Below, piece by piece: positions 52,107-61,313 of a stretch of 64,000 nucleotides of DNA (positions are counted from its first letter, which is position 1; each line of letters begins with the position of its first letter). The stretch is from an uncultured cyanobacterium. GTDB lineage: Bacteria; Cyanobacteriota; Cyanobacteriia; CACIAM-69d. The stretch is taken from positions 1-64,000 of the forward strand of contig CALGDE010000039.1 in the NCBI GenBank assembly GCA_937883785.1. The letters are read 5' to 3'. The position numbers and the translations under genes were made by a program. Below the pieces are notes generated by a model. That model saw only the letters and a program-made list of their open reading frames with translations. It ran no database searches and was not told the origin of the DNA.

Positions 52107-52212
52107 GGCTGTGTCAGCATCTTGTGCAATTCCTTGGGGGACTTTACCGTGGTGACGGCGACGGCATTCTGGTTAAGTCCCTATCCGAGCGTACACAACG
52201 GCGCAAACAACT

Positions 52213-52437
52213 ATGAATAAGAAACTGGTTTGGTACATCAAAGCCCAGGCGGGTGTGTTGCTGTTTCCTTTCGGACTGTGCCTATTTGGTCAGGCGGTGC
52301 AAAATCGTATTGCCGGTGATCCTTGGTTTTGGTGGGGCACTGGTAGCCTGGCGGTGATTAATGCCGGAATCGGCTTGATGATTGAAAGTGGTTTAATTGG
52401 TGGCTATCCGCGGGATCAGCAATCGGACGAGTCCTGA
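52213..52437 (+). CDS. Hypothetical small membrane protein (74 aa)
   Basis: 74 residues with two hydrophobic segments (about 12-30 and 40-60) and a charged tail. ATG at 52213 follows AACAACT without a clear ribosome-binding site. The composition (WFWWGTGSLAVINAGIGLMIESG) and good codon use support a real gene. It lies 106 bp after the DAHP synthase gene in the same direction. Function unknown. Confidence 0.7.
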   Translation: MNKKLVWYIKAQAGVLLFPFGLCLFGQAVQNRIAGDPWFWWGTGSLAVINAGIGLMIESGLIGGYPRDQQSDES

Positions 52438-52629
52438 GACGCCCGTTAAATGCTGTTGCTATTCCTTTCCAGGGGCAAGGGCAATGAATAAGATGAATTG
52501 GGGACAGTTATTCTGCATAGGTTCTATGTAATGGTGGCGATCGCCCACCGGAGTTGCCACTTCAAGTGGTTTAATCGATAGTACGAAAAGCCGTCCACCA
52601 GCGCCAAATAAGCACACTGAAAACGCACC

Positions 52630-54024
52630 ATGTTAAAGGGATCTGTACTGCAACAGCTCGTTGAACGCTGCCAACAAGGCTCCAGTCCTACCCCGTTTAA
52701 CTATGGCGTGTACTACAAAAATACGCTGGTGTCCTTGTGCCACGCATTGGAAGACAGCATTTTGGCTAACGGCTGTGAACCCATCGTGATGACTGCGTTT
52801 CAGCGGGGAAAATGGTATTTGCAAGAGGCGGATCGCTACGCCAGCATTGCTAAAAAAGCGCGTCACATTATGATTTTGGCGGCTCCCGATGCGGGCTTTG
52901 CCGACCATCCCACCGGTCAGCGGGACAATGTATCCCTGGTATCTTTGACGCCGGAGGACCCTGTGGCCCAAGAGTGGCACCTGGTGATTTTGTCCCCCAC
53001 CTACACTGCCATGGTGATGTGCCAGGAGTTGACGGAGGAAGACTACGGCGTCAGTGGAATTCCAGAGGTGGATATTGAGCGCAAATTTTACGGCTTCTGG
53101 ACCTTTGAAGCGGACCTGGTGCTACAAACGGTGGAGCTGATGTTGGACGCTTGCGATCGCTATAATCCGGAGCTGCGTAGCGCCCTGCAAGTCCAGGTAA
53201 ACGAAATTTCGGCGGCGTTGGCGGAGCGAGACACCACAGAGCAGCTGGGCAATACGGTGGATCGGGTGGTGACTTACCTGAAGGAAAGTCGCGCCATCTT
53301 GCCCGGTACGGATTTAAAGTTTGCGGCGGAGGCGGCGTTGGATCGCAACCTGGCGTCTAATGAGTTTCAGGCGTTTTTGCGGATGGCTCAGGCGATCGAC
53401 CTTAGCGATGCGGCAAATCCCATGGCGGGGTCTGAAGTGGCAGCTTTGTGTGAGGCGATCGCCCAGCTATTGGACCTACCAGCGTGGCAAATTAAGCGGC
53501 TGCGACTGGCGGCCCTTCTCCACCGCATTGATTATCTACCCGGCACCGGACACACCTTGGCTGACGAAGGTGGCGATAACAGCGACTCGGAAGGTCCCAG
53601 TTGTCCCCTTCGTTCTGGAGCCCAAGCCCTGCGCACCATGCCGAAGCTACGGGCGATCGCCCAAATTGTGAACCACCGCACTGAGCGCTGGGATGGACAG
53701 GGGTTGCCGGGGCAGCTAGAAGCCGACGCTATTCCCCTAGAGTCGCGCATTATTGGGCTGTTGGCAGAGTTTCAGCACTATGCCGCCAGCAGTGGGTTGC
53801 CCCATAACGAGGCGATCGCCGCTGCCCTTACCCATTGCCAAGGCGGCAGCGCCACCTTGTGGGATCCAAAGCTTGTGGAAACCCTGGGGCTACTAGCAAT
53901 GGGACTACAGCAGGGGCTAGGGCTACCCACCAGCCCTGTTAAGGTTAGTGCCGGACTTTGGACCTTAGACGACACCCCCATCTCCTCAACCGTTGACTCT
54001 CCAAACAACTTAGCCAACGTCTAG
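52630..54024 (+). CDS. DICT protein with degenerate HD-GYP domain
   Basis: 464 residues. Residues about 18-170 are a DICT domain clearly related to that of the kinase at 6235: YYKNTLVSLCHALEDSILANG, QRGKWYLQEADRY and EWHLVILSPTYTAMVM. After a helical linker, residues about 240-420 match an HD-GYP c-di-GMP phosphodiesterase fold but with key changes. The HDIGK motif reads HRIDY (His298, Arg299), and HHE..DG.GYP reads NHRTERWDGQGLP. Loss of the metal-binding Asp and the GYP Tyr suggests no hydrolysis. It may act as a c-di-GMP sensor or scaffold (inference). Single gene, no adjacent regulator. Confidence 0.88.
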   Translation: MLKGSVLQQLVERCQQGSSPTPFNYGVYYKNTLVSLCHALEDSILANGCEPIVMTAFQRGKWYLQEADRYASIAKKARHIMILAAPDAGFADHPTGQRDNVSLVSLTPEDPVAQEWHLVILSPTYTAMVMCQELTEEDYGVSGIPEVDIERKFYGFWTFEADLVLQTVELMLDACDRYNPELRSALQVQVNEISAALAERDTTEQLGNTVDRVVTYLKESRAILPGTDLKFAAEAALDRNLASNEFQAFLRMAQAIDLSDAANPMAGSEVAALCEAIAQLLDLPAWQIKRLRLAALLHRIDYLPGTGHTLADEGGDNSDSEGPSCPLRSGAQALRTMPKLRAIAQIVNHRTERWDGQGLPGQLEADAIPLESRIIGLLAEFQHYAASSGLPHNEAIAAALTHCQGGSATLWDPKLVETLGLLAMGLQQGLGLPTSPVKVSAGLWTLDDTPISSTVDSPNNLANV

Positions 54025-54109
54025 AACAAACTACTAACGGTAGTGCTGCAACGCCAAACGCTTTTATGGGCATGACATGGCTTGCGAGCAAACCTTACAA
54101 AGTCACGCC

Positions 54110-54352
54110 TGAAATTTTGCCTACCCGTGGGTTTTGGGGGTGCACCCCGAAGCCAAAGGGCAAGGGCTGGGTAAGCGGGTTTTGCGATCGGCGATGGAAG
54201 CGATGCGCCGCCGGGGGTATTCCTCTTGCTTTTTGCGGACGGAAAATCCCAATAACGTGGGGATGTACCAACATTTTGGATTTCAGCAGGTGTTGACTGC
54301 AACGCCTGCGGTCAGCGGGCATCAATATTGGTTAATGGCTCAAGATTTATAG
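54110..54352 (+). pseudogene. C-terminal fragment of a GNAT acetyltransferase
   Basis: The frame read from 54134 gives LGVHPEAKGQGLGKRVL, then RGYSSCFLRTENPNNVGMYQ and HFGFQQV. These are the acetyl-CoA-binding loop and the C-terminal half of a GNAT N-acetyltransferase. Upstream in the same frame there is a TGA at 54110, and no N-terminal half can be found in any frame between 54025 and 54133. About the first 100 residues are missing. It is either a decaying pseudogene or the tail of a gene lost by deletion. Confidence 0.7.
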
Positions 54353-54361
54353 CCATATTTT

Positions 54362-55027
54362 TTAAGGGCGCCGGGCTAGATAGCCACCCACTAAAATCGC
54401 AATGAAAATGGTGGAATACATCTGCCCGGCGATCGCTTCGAGGTTTGTTAACACCAATGCGAGGGGACTTTTAGGCACAATATCGCCGTAACCCAAGGTC
54501 GTTAAAGTCGTAAAACTAAAGTGCATTGCTGTTAACAAAGAGTCGTCTAGTCTCAAGGATGGGGAGAAAGCATTGTTATCTGCAAGGGACACCATTCCAT
54601 AAAGAAGGGCCCACACAAAGCCCAGTAATAAATAAACACTAACTCCGCCGCGAACCGTGTCTAAAGATGCTTTTGGATTTTCAAGAATATCGCGAGAAAT
54701 CCAGTATGCGGCTCCCCCTAAGTACAGCGCATAGATTCCTTCAATAATCATTCCCAATCCTCTGTAAAAGGTGGGAAATACATTTAAAATAGCGAGAATT
54801 TGCAAACTAAATGCTAGTACCGCGACCACAATATAAACTGACAGAAGCTTTCTAGGGAGCTCGATGGTTCGAAGGATTGCAATCAGAGTGTAAAACAGCA
54901 TTAATCCTGACAGAATCTCGCCTAATCCATGGTTTAAAAAGGGCGTAGATAAGAAAGTAAAGACGAGAACAAGTAATAATTGACGATACTTTTCAGGATG
55001 TACGTGAAATAGTCGTCTATTCTTCAT
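54362..55027 (-). CDS. Six-helix potassium channel protein
   Basis: 221 residues, about six hydrophobic segments, with a pore loop and K+ selectivity filter TTLTTLGYGDIVP near residue 170 before the last helix. There is no cytoplasmic RCK/TrkA domain and no obvious voltage-sensor arginine array. Codon use is AT-rich compared with most neighbours. Single gene, divergent from uvrB with about 208 bp between. Confidence 0.9.
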   Translation of the reverse strand: MKNRRLFHVHPEKYRQLLLVLVFTFLSTPFLNHGLGEILSGLMLFYTLIAILRTIELPRKLLSVYIVVAVLAFSLQILAILNVFPTFYRGLGMIIEGIYALYLGGAAYWISRDILENPKASLDTVRGGVSVYLLLGFVWALLYGMVSLADNNAFSPSLRLDDSLLTAMHFSFTTLTTLGYGDIVPKSPLALVLTNLEAIAGQMYSTIFIAILVGGYLARRP

Positions 55028-55235
55028 GTTTAAACAAAAAATAAGGTTAATTCTGCGGGCGTTTTTTAATGCTCTCTAAGCGAATCTCCTCCTTTACTTC
55101 GCAATAAAGAGCGCCATCAAATCGCCTCCCACCATAAACGACCTGCCAAAAATCATGGGACTCTCTCCTAATTTGCCAAATCTGGCCATAATGGAGGAAT
55201 TGCTGTCTTTCCCAGACCTTCGTAGATTCTCAGCT

Positions 55236-57248
55236 ATGGCCCTCTTTAACTTGCAAGCGCCCTTCAAGCCCACTGGAGACCAGCCCCAGGCGATCGCCAA
55301 GCTTGTGGAAAATGTAAATGCGGGGCAGAAATTCCAAACCTTGCGCGGAGCCACGGGCACGGGGAAAACGTTTACCATTGCTAGCGCGATCGCCCAGGTG
55401 GAACGTCCGACGCTGGTATTGGCCCACAACAAAACATTGGCGGCACAGCTTTGTAATGAACTAAGGCAGTTTTTTCCTAATAATGCCGTCGAGTATTTTA
55501 TTTCCTATTACGATTACTATCAACCAGAAGCTTATATTCCCGTTAGCGATACTTACATCGAGAAAACAGCGTCAATTAATGAAGAAATTGATATGCTGCG
55601 ACACTCGGCCACGCGATCGCTATTTGAGCGTCGGGATGTGGTTGTAGTTGCATCAATTAGCTGTATTTACGGCTTGGGAACACCATCGGAATATTTAAAA
55701 GCAGCGATTAAATTTGAGGTAGGAGAAGAGCTAAATCAACGGCAAGTTCTGCGCAGCTTAGCCTCAGTTCAGTACGAGCGAAATGATATTGAAATTGCCC
55801 GAGGACGCTTTCGAGTTAAAGGCGATGTGTTAGAAATTGGTCCCGCCTATGAAGATCGCACAATTCGCATTGAATTCTTTGGGGATGAAATTGATGCTAT
55901 TCGCTACGTGGATCCAGTTACTGGCGAAGTTTTACAAAGCCTGGACAAAGTCAATATTTACCCCGCTCGCCACTTTGTCACCCCAGAGGATCAGTTAGAG
56001 GCAGCAATTCAAGCTATTCGAAACGAACTTTCCCATCATAAAGTTGCTCTTGAAAATGAAAGTAAGTTATTAGAAGCTCAGCGCATTGATCAGCGAACTC
56101 GATACGATTTAGAGATGCTAGAGCAAGTGGGATATTGCAACGGCGTCGAGAACTATTCTCGCCATTTAACAGGACGTAAAGCTGGTCAGCCACCGGAATG
56201 TTTGGTGGATTATTTCCCAAAGGATTGGCTGTTGATTCTGGATGAGTCCCACGTCACAGTGCCTCAGATTCGAGGAATGTATAACGGCGACCAAGCTCGC
56301 AAGAAAGTACTCATTGATCACGGTTTTCGCTTGCCTTCTGCCGCTGATAATCGCCCTCTGAAATCTGACGAATTTTGGACTAAAAATAACCAGTGTATTT
56401 TCGTTTCGGCGACCCCCGGTAATTGGGAAATTGAGCAATCACCTGACAGCGTTGTAGAGCAAGTTATTCGTCCAACGGGAGTATTAGATCCCGAGGTGTT
56501 TGTGCGCCCCACAGAAGGTCAAGTGGACGATTTATTATCAGAAATTATTACTAGGGTAGACCGTCAAGAACGGGTTTTGGTAACCACTTTGACGAAGCGA
56601 ATGGCAGAGGATTTATCGGAATACTTCCTAGAGCGTAAAGTCAAAGTTCGCTATTTACACTCAGAAATTCAGTCCATTGAACGCATCGAAATTTTACAGT
56701 CTCTCCGAAGGGGAGAGTTTGATGTATTAATTGGAGTCAACCTTTTGCGGGAGGGATTGGATTTGCCAGAGGTTTCACTGGTGGCAATTTTGGATGCGGA
56801 TAAAGAAGGGTTTCTGCGGGCGGAGCGATCGCTAATCCAAACAATCGGGCGGGCAGCACGACACGTCAACGGTCAAGCGATTTTGTATGCTGATCGCCTT
56901 ACCGACAGCATGGACCGGGCGATTACAGAAACAGAGCGTCGTCGTAAAATCCAGCACGCCTATAACGAAAAACATGGCATTACGCCGAAGCCAATTATCC
57001 GTAAACAGTCCAACTCAATCTTAGAATTTTTGGATATTTCTCGCCGATTAAATTCTCAAGAATTAGAGGAAGTGTACGAAAAATCCTACGATTTAGACCT
57101 GGCAGAAATTCCAACTTTGATTGAAAAATTAGAAGCTCAAATGAAAGAAGCGGCTAAGGAATTGGAGTTTGAAGAGGCAGCTAAATATCGCGATCGCATC
57201 AAAAAGCTACGGGAAAGATTGCTAGGAAAATCTAAATCTGGCGGCTAG
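55236..57248 (+). CDS. uvrB: Excinuclease ABC subunit B
   Basis: About 670 residues from ATG 55236, the normal length and N-terminus ([20 protein letters not shown]). An in-frame start at 55155 would add 27 unlikely residues. UvrB is the helicase-like damage-verifying subunit of nucleotide excision repair. Walker [10 protein letters not shown], the beta-hairpin ([12 protein letters not shown]), [28 protein letters not shown] and the C-terminal UVR motif ([20 protein letters not shown]) are all present. AT-rich codon use. It ends nine bases before the convergent gene at 57258. Confidence 0.97.
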   Translation: MALFNLQAPFKPTGDQPQAIAKLVENVNAGQKFQTLRGATGTGKTFTIASAIAQVERPTLVLAHNKTLAAQLCNELRQFFPNNAVEYFISYYDYYQPEAYIPVSDTYIEKTASINEEIDMLRHSATRSLFERRDVVVVASISCIYGLGTPSEYLKAAIKFEVGEELNQRQVLRSLASVQYERNDIEIARGRFRVKGDVLEIGPAYEDRTIRIEFFGDEIDAIRYVDPVTGEVLQSLDKVNIYPARHFVTPEDQLEAAIQAIRNELSHHKVALENESKLLEAQRIDQRTRYDLEMLEQVGYCNGVENYSRHLTGRKAGQPPECLVDYFPKDWLLILDESHVTVPQIRGMYNGDQARKKVLIDHGFRLPSAADNRPLKSDEFWTKNNQCIFVSATPGNWEIEQSPDSVVEQVIRPTGVLDPEVFVRPTEGQVDDLLSEIITRVDRQERVLVTTLTKRMAEDLSEYFLERKVKVRYLHSEIQSIERIEILQSLRRGEFDVLIGVNLLREGLDLPEVSLVAILDADKEGFLRAERSLIQTIGRAARHVNGQAILYADRLTDSMDRAITETERRRKIQHAYNEKHGITPKPIIRKQSNSILEFLDISRRLNSQELEEVYEKSYDLDLAEIPTLIEKLEAQMKEAAKELEFEEAAKYRDRIKKLRERLLGKSKSGG

Positions 57249-57257
57249 TATCTTTCG

Positions 57258-57791
57258 TCAATCGCGATAGTAATCGTAATTAGAAAAAGTGCGGAAACGA
57301 CAGCGACGCGCCCTGGGATACTTATACTGAGCTGCCCGTCCATTAGCGTCACGCCACTCCACACTCAGCACCTCTGCAATGCCGTCGGGAATATTAAACT
57401 GATTATTATTGCCATCAAATTCCCCCACGCCCCGACTTTCTAACTGCGACTCTTTTACACGCAAACCAGACCGCCGCGCCACTCGCATAGATCCCCCCCG
57501 ACGCTTTTCCACCACCTGGTACCGCACCACGATATTGCTCACTTTTTCCCCGGTGCGATTGGACACTTCTCCCCGAATATAACGGTAGCGATCGCCCCCA
57601 GTGGTGTTGCAAGCGGCGATCACCACCGCTTCCCGCGCATTGCTCACTTGATATTTATTGTTAGCGATCGCCCATGCTCCGTCGCCGCCGCCCACCGGAA
57701 TTGAGAAAGTGGAAAGTAAGACGGAAGCTGGAAACAGGGAAAGTTTGAAGCAACGATGCCAAGGACCAAGCTGCAATTTTGAAGTAGGCAC
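57258..57791 (-). CDS. Hypothetical exported protein (177 aa)
   Basis: A signal-peptide-like N-terminus (FKLSLFPASVLLSTFSIPVG, cleavage near AWA-I) is followed by a mature domain. That domain has YIRGEVSNRTGEKVSNIVVRY, ESRGVGEF and NFIPDGIAEVLSVEW-like beta strands. The fold resembles FxLYD-type or similar extracellular beta-sandwich modules, but I would not assign it. The C-terminus is rich in Arg and Tyr. GTG start at 57791. Single gene, convergent with uvrB. Confidence 0.7.
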   Translation of the reverse strand: MPTSKLQLGPWHRCFKLSLFPASVLLSTFSIPVGGGDGAWAIANNKYQVSNAREAVVIAACNTTGGDRYRYIRGEVSNRTGEKVSNIVVRYQVVEKRRGGSMRVARRSGLRVKESQLESRGVGEFDGNNNQFNIPDGIAEVLSVEWRDANGRAAQYKYPRARRCRFRTFSNYDYYRD

Positions 57792-57850
57792 AGGAGTGAC
57801 AGGTTAACAATAATGCTGCCTATCATCTCACGTTTCTAAGGGTTTCGACT

Positions 57851-58138
57851 TCAAAACCAGTGCTGGTGCATTTTTTGCATAAACTCCAAGGTGATGGGAA
57901 ATCCTGAGCGATCGCCAATCACCGAATCAATGCCACAGTAAGGACATAGTGCCGTTTCGCCGCCGTCGGGTTCATCAATCCACCGATCAATTGCCGACGG
58001 ATTAAAAATTTTGCAGCAATAGAAACAACCACACCAATCACTTTCTAGAAGTTGCGGTCGGTGTCGGATAGAAAACTGATGAGCGGCTTTGACATCCTCA
58101 GGCATGCTCGGAAATTCAGCCGCATTATTCGCGCTCAT
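57851..58138 (-). CDS. Small zinc-ribbon-like cytoplasmic protein (95 aa)
   Basis: 95 residues with CGCFYCC near residue 36 and CPYCGIDSVIGD near residue 68, likely a four-cysteine zinc site. Similar small proteins are annotated as cytoplasmic proteins of unknown function. Its ATG follows the thrC stop codon without a gap (TAG then ATG, 58141-58136), so it is very probably translated from the thrC transcript by coupling. Confidence 0.82.
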   Translation of the reverse strand: MSANNAAEFPSMPEDVKAAHQFSIRHRPQLLESDWCGCFYCCKIFNPSAIDRWIDEPDGGETALCPYCGIDSVIGDRSGFPITLEFMQKMHQHWF

Positions 58139-59296
58139 CTAGAAGCCCATTACTTTGGCAACAGTCTCTAAGTCTGCCTCTAATCCCTGATGATAATTAG
58201 CATTGCTAGAACTGTCGATCGCCGTTTGAGGATCTTTCAAACCATTACCAGTGAGCACGCACACAATCTTGGCGTTGGCAGGCACCTCATCTTTCACCTT
58301 CAATAAACCGGCAACGGAAGCGGCGCTGGCAGGTTCACAGAAAACCCCCTCTTCGCCCGCCAGAATCTTGTAAGCATCCAAAATTTCTTCGTCGGTAACG
58401 GAGTTAAATGCACCTTGGCTAGCTTCCCGAACGGCGATCGCCTTGTCATAGCTAGCGGGATTACCAATACGGATAGCAGTTGCGATAGTTTCGGGATTTT
58501 CGATGGGATGCCCCGCCACCATTGGAGCCGAACCCGCCGCCTGGAAGCCCATCATTCGGGGCAACTTACCGCAGCGCCCTTCCTGGTGATACTCACAAAA
58601 ACCCATCCAGTACGCCGTAATATTTCCCGCATTTCCCACAGGAATACACAGCCAATCGGGTGCATCCCCCAGGGCATCCACCACCTCAAAAGCCCCGGTC
58701 TTCTGCCCCTGCAATCGATAGGGATTCACCGAGTTCACCAGCTTAACGGGATACTTGTCGGAAATTTCCCGCACCATCGCTAGCGCCCGATCAAAGTTTC
58801 CTTTAATCGCCAACACTTCCGCCCCGTACATCAGCGCCTGGGCAAGCTTACCCATCGCCACGTAGCCATCGGGAATCACCACAAAGGCCTTCATGCGACC
58901 ACGCTTGGCAAATGCAGCAGCGGCGGCAGAAGTATTACCGGTGCTGGCACAAATGACCGCCTCAGCTCCCTCTTCTTTCGCCTTGGTCACCGCCATGGTC
59001 ATCCCCCGGTCTTTGAAGCTGCCGGTGGGGTTCAGCCCGTCGTATTTCACAAACACTTTCACGCCCTTGCCAATGCGATCACTTACAGCCGGCACTGGAA
59101 TCAACGGCGTATTTCCCTCGTGCAACGTCACCACAGGGGTACTATCGGTCACTGGCAAATAGCGACGATAGGCTTCAATCAATCCGGGCCAACCCTGGTG
59201 CAGCAAGCGACCATTGGTACTGGGCTGACTATCCGACCGATTGGGGACAGGTTGATTGTTGGGCTGGGCGGTGGCGATCGCGGCAGTGGAGGTCAT
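58139..59296 (-). CDS. thrC: Threonine synthase
   Basis: 385 residues, PLP enzyme turning O-phospho-L-homoserine into threonine. The PLP lysine is in [13 protein letters not shown], the phosphate/PLP loop is [14 protein letters not shown], and [15 protein letters not shown] is typical. The N-terminal 30 residues are low-complexity (Gln/Asn/Pro/Ser). It is the first gene of a two-gene unit with the small protein at 57851. Confidence 0.96.
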   Translation of the reverse strand: MTSTAAIATAQPNNQPVPNRSDSQPSTNGRLLHQGWPGLIEAYRRYLPVTDSTPVVTLHEGNTPLIPVPAVSDRIGKGVKVFVKYDGLNPTGSFKDRGMTMAVTKAKEEGAEAVICASTGNTSAAAAAFAKRGRMKAFVVIPDGYVAMGKLAQALMYGAEVLAIKGNFDRALAMVREISDKYPVKLVNSVNPYRLQGQKTGAFEVVDALGDAPDWLCIPVGNAGNITAYWMGFCEYHQEGRCGKLPRMMGFQAAGSAPMVAGHPIENPETIATAIRIGNPASYDKAIAVREASQGAFNSVTDEEILDAYKILAGEEGVFCEPASAASVAGLLKVKDEVPANAKIVCVLTGNGLKDPQTAIDSSSNANYHQGLEADLETVAKVMGF

Positions 59297-59717
59297 ATCT
59301 GCAAGTAACTTGAACTTGGATCGATGCCAATTACTAATGCTGATAACTCAGTAACCAACGGGCAACGATCACGACTAAATCGACTTTGAATGCAAAATTT
59401 TCCAGTACAAGTTTTTGAAGTACAAATTCTTAAACATAAAAGTCTTAGGGAAGCATAATCCAGTTTATCGTGGCGCGCTAGGGCCACAGCCCCTACAATC
59501 ACCAAGAAGACTTAATGAATCGCCAATTAAGTCAATACAGTGCAAAAATCTGCCGAATCCTAGGCAAAGCCAACCACCACAGACAGTCAAATGGCTGTAT
59601 TGTGAATTTTGGTGTAGAAAGCATGGCTAAGCCTTGCCAGATCGGCTTTTTACCTTCCCAAAACCCACCACGCTTGCTGATATTTTTTCTGTTTAAGACC
59701 TGCACGGATTACAACCC
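59297..59717. other. Divergent promoter region, thrC and desA
   Basis: 421 bp between divergent thrC and desA. Small frames here have no supporting feature. A self-complementary GGCGCGCTAGGGCC-like stretch lies near 59471-59486. No RNA gene is recognised. The desA leader probably lies in the last 150 bp. Confidence 0.4.
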
Positions 59718-60767
59718 ATGACAGTATCGACGCCCACTGCCCCCCCTAAAACATTTCCCAAAGATCCAGGTTTTGGATTGCGGGACGTCATCGCCACCAT
59801 TCCTCGTGAATGTTTCAAAAAAGATGCAAAAAAAGCTTGGGCGTCAGTTGTGCTAAGCATCGTCGCCAGCGCCATCGGCTATGTGGCGATCGCCTACTCT
59901 CCTTGGTTCCTTCTGCCTTTCGCCTGGTTCTTTACCGGCACCGCCCTCACCGGCTTCTTTGTGGTCGGTCACGATTGCGGTCACGGCTCCTTTTTCAAAG
60001 GCAGAAAACTCAACAACATCGTGGGTCATATTGCGTTCCTGCCTCTGATGTACCCGTACCATGCCTGGCGAGTGCTCCACGACACCCATCACATCAACAC
60101 CAACCGGATGGATTTAGACAACGCCTGGAAGCCCTTCACCGCTGAAGAAATGGAAGAAGCAGGTGCTATCCGTGCCAACGGCTACAAGGCAATCCGCGGC
60201 TGGTTCTGGTGGGTTGGCTCCGTCGCCCACTGGCTTTTAATGCACTTTGATTGGACAAAATTTGAAGGCAAAACTCGTCAGCAAATTAAGTTCTCATCCT
60301 TACTTGTAATTGGCACGGCAGCATTATTTTTCCCTACCCTAATTGCCACCACGGGCTTCTGGGGACTGATTAAGTTTTGGGTGATGCCCTGGCTTGGCTA
60401 TCATTTTTGGATGAGCACGTTCACCATCGTTCACCACACCGCCGAGCACATCCCTTTTCGCCAACCGGAAGATTGGAACGCAGCCCTAGCCCAACTGAGC
60501 GGTAGCGTGCACTGTGACTACCCCAAGTGGGTTGAGGTGCTGTGCCACGACATTAACGTTCACGTTCCCCATCATGTTTGCGTCGCCATTCCGTCCTATA
60601 ACCTTCGCAAGGCTCACGACAGCCTTCGTAAAAACTGGGGCGAATACCTGTGTGAGCGCAAGTTTAATTTGGAATTGATGAAGGAAATTGCCAACAACTG
60701 TCACGTTTACAACCCCGACAACGACTTGTATCTATCGTTTGAACAGTGTGAGCAAAACAAGGCTTAA
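59718..60767 (+). CDS. desA: Acyl-lipid delta-12 desaturase
   Basis: 349 residues, ferredoxin-dependent membrane desaturase that introduces the delta-12 double bond into glycerolipid-bound oleate; it matters for cold tolerance of photosynthesis. The three histidine boxes are complete: HDCGH (85-89), HDTHH (121-125) and HDINVHVPHH near residue 280. The segments VVGHDCGHG, FWMSTFTIVHHTAEHI and HCDYPKWVEVLCHDINVH match the DesA rather than the DesB or DesC type. Single gene with a textbook terminator after it. Confidence 0.93.
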   Translation: MTVSTPTAPPKTFPKDPGFGLRDVIATIPRECFKKDAKKAWASVVLSIVASAIGYVAIAYSPWFLLPFAWFFTGTALTGFFVVGHDCGHGSFFKGRKLNNIVGHIAFLPLMYPYHAWRVLHDTHHINTNRMDLDNAWKPFTAEEMEEAGAIRANGYKAIRGWFWWVGSVAHWLLMHFDWTKFEGKTRQQIKFSSLLVIGTAALFFPTLIATTGFWGLIKFWVMPWLGYHFWMSTFTIVHHTAEHIPFRQPEDWNAALAQLSGSVHCDYPKWVEVLCHDINVHVPHHVCVAIPSYNLRKAHDSLRKNWGEYLCERKFNLELMKEIANNCHVYNPDNDLYLSFEQCEQNKA

Positions 60768-60803
60768 CGATTGGCGGAAGGTCTGATTATTATTTTGGCT
60801 TTT

Positions 60804-60845
60804 ACTCCCTTTGCTGTCGAAAGTGCAGCAAAGGGAGTTATTTTT
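60804..60845 (+). terminator. Intrinsic terminator of desA
   Basis: ACTCCCTTTGCTG (60804-60816) pairs perfectly over 13 bp with CAGCAAAGGGAGT (60826-60838), has a 9-nt loop and is followed by TATTTTT. It lies 36 bp after the desA stop codon. Confidence 0.9.
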
Positions 60846-60914
60846 CCTTTGTTTACGTATTTTTGAAAACAGCTTTATTGGGTGCACCTAAGCTTCCACC
60901 CTCGAGCAATATTT

Positions 60915-60974
60915 ATGCCCGCACAAAGTATTCCCGCACTAAGTATGCCCGTACAAAATATGACCGGCATAATC
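60915..60974. repeat. 15-bp tandem repeat, four units
   Basis: Four 15-mers, consensus ATGCCCGCACAAAGT, at 60915, 60930, 60945 and 60960. On the minus strand the unit (ACTTTGTGCGGGCAT) resembles the unit of the array at 15978-16067 (ACTTGAATTACGGGC). It sits in the 546-bp gap 60768-61313 between desA and the diguanylate cyclase gene, which otherwise holds only the desA terminator. Confidence 0.7.
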
Positions 60975-61313
60975 GCTCCGAAGGAGTGCCCCGTGTAAAT
61001 GTCCAAAATAAACCCGTATTAAATACCCGCTAGGTTTCAATTTGGATTTCACCCTGGTTTGAGGTTTGAATCCAAAGCTCGGCATTAAACACAGAGGGAA
61101 AAAGACAGAAAGAGAGGATAACCACATTTGGATCCATCCTTCCAAATATTTTTATTAACTTTAATTGATTTGAAAGCCTTTGCCTTTGCCCTGTTTTTAT
61201 TCCATTACAGGTATTTCTATTTCCCGTTCACTACAGGTTTACTACAATTAACAAAACCCATTTCATATTTGCCTTAAAAATTCCCCGTCACCCCAGCTAG
61301 TTGTGTCGACTCC

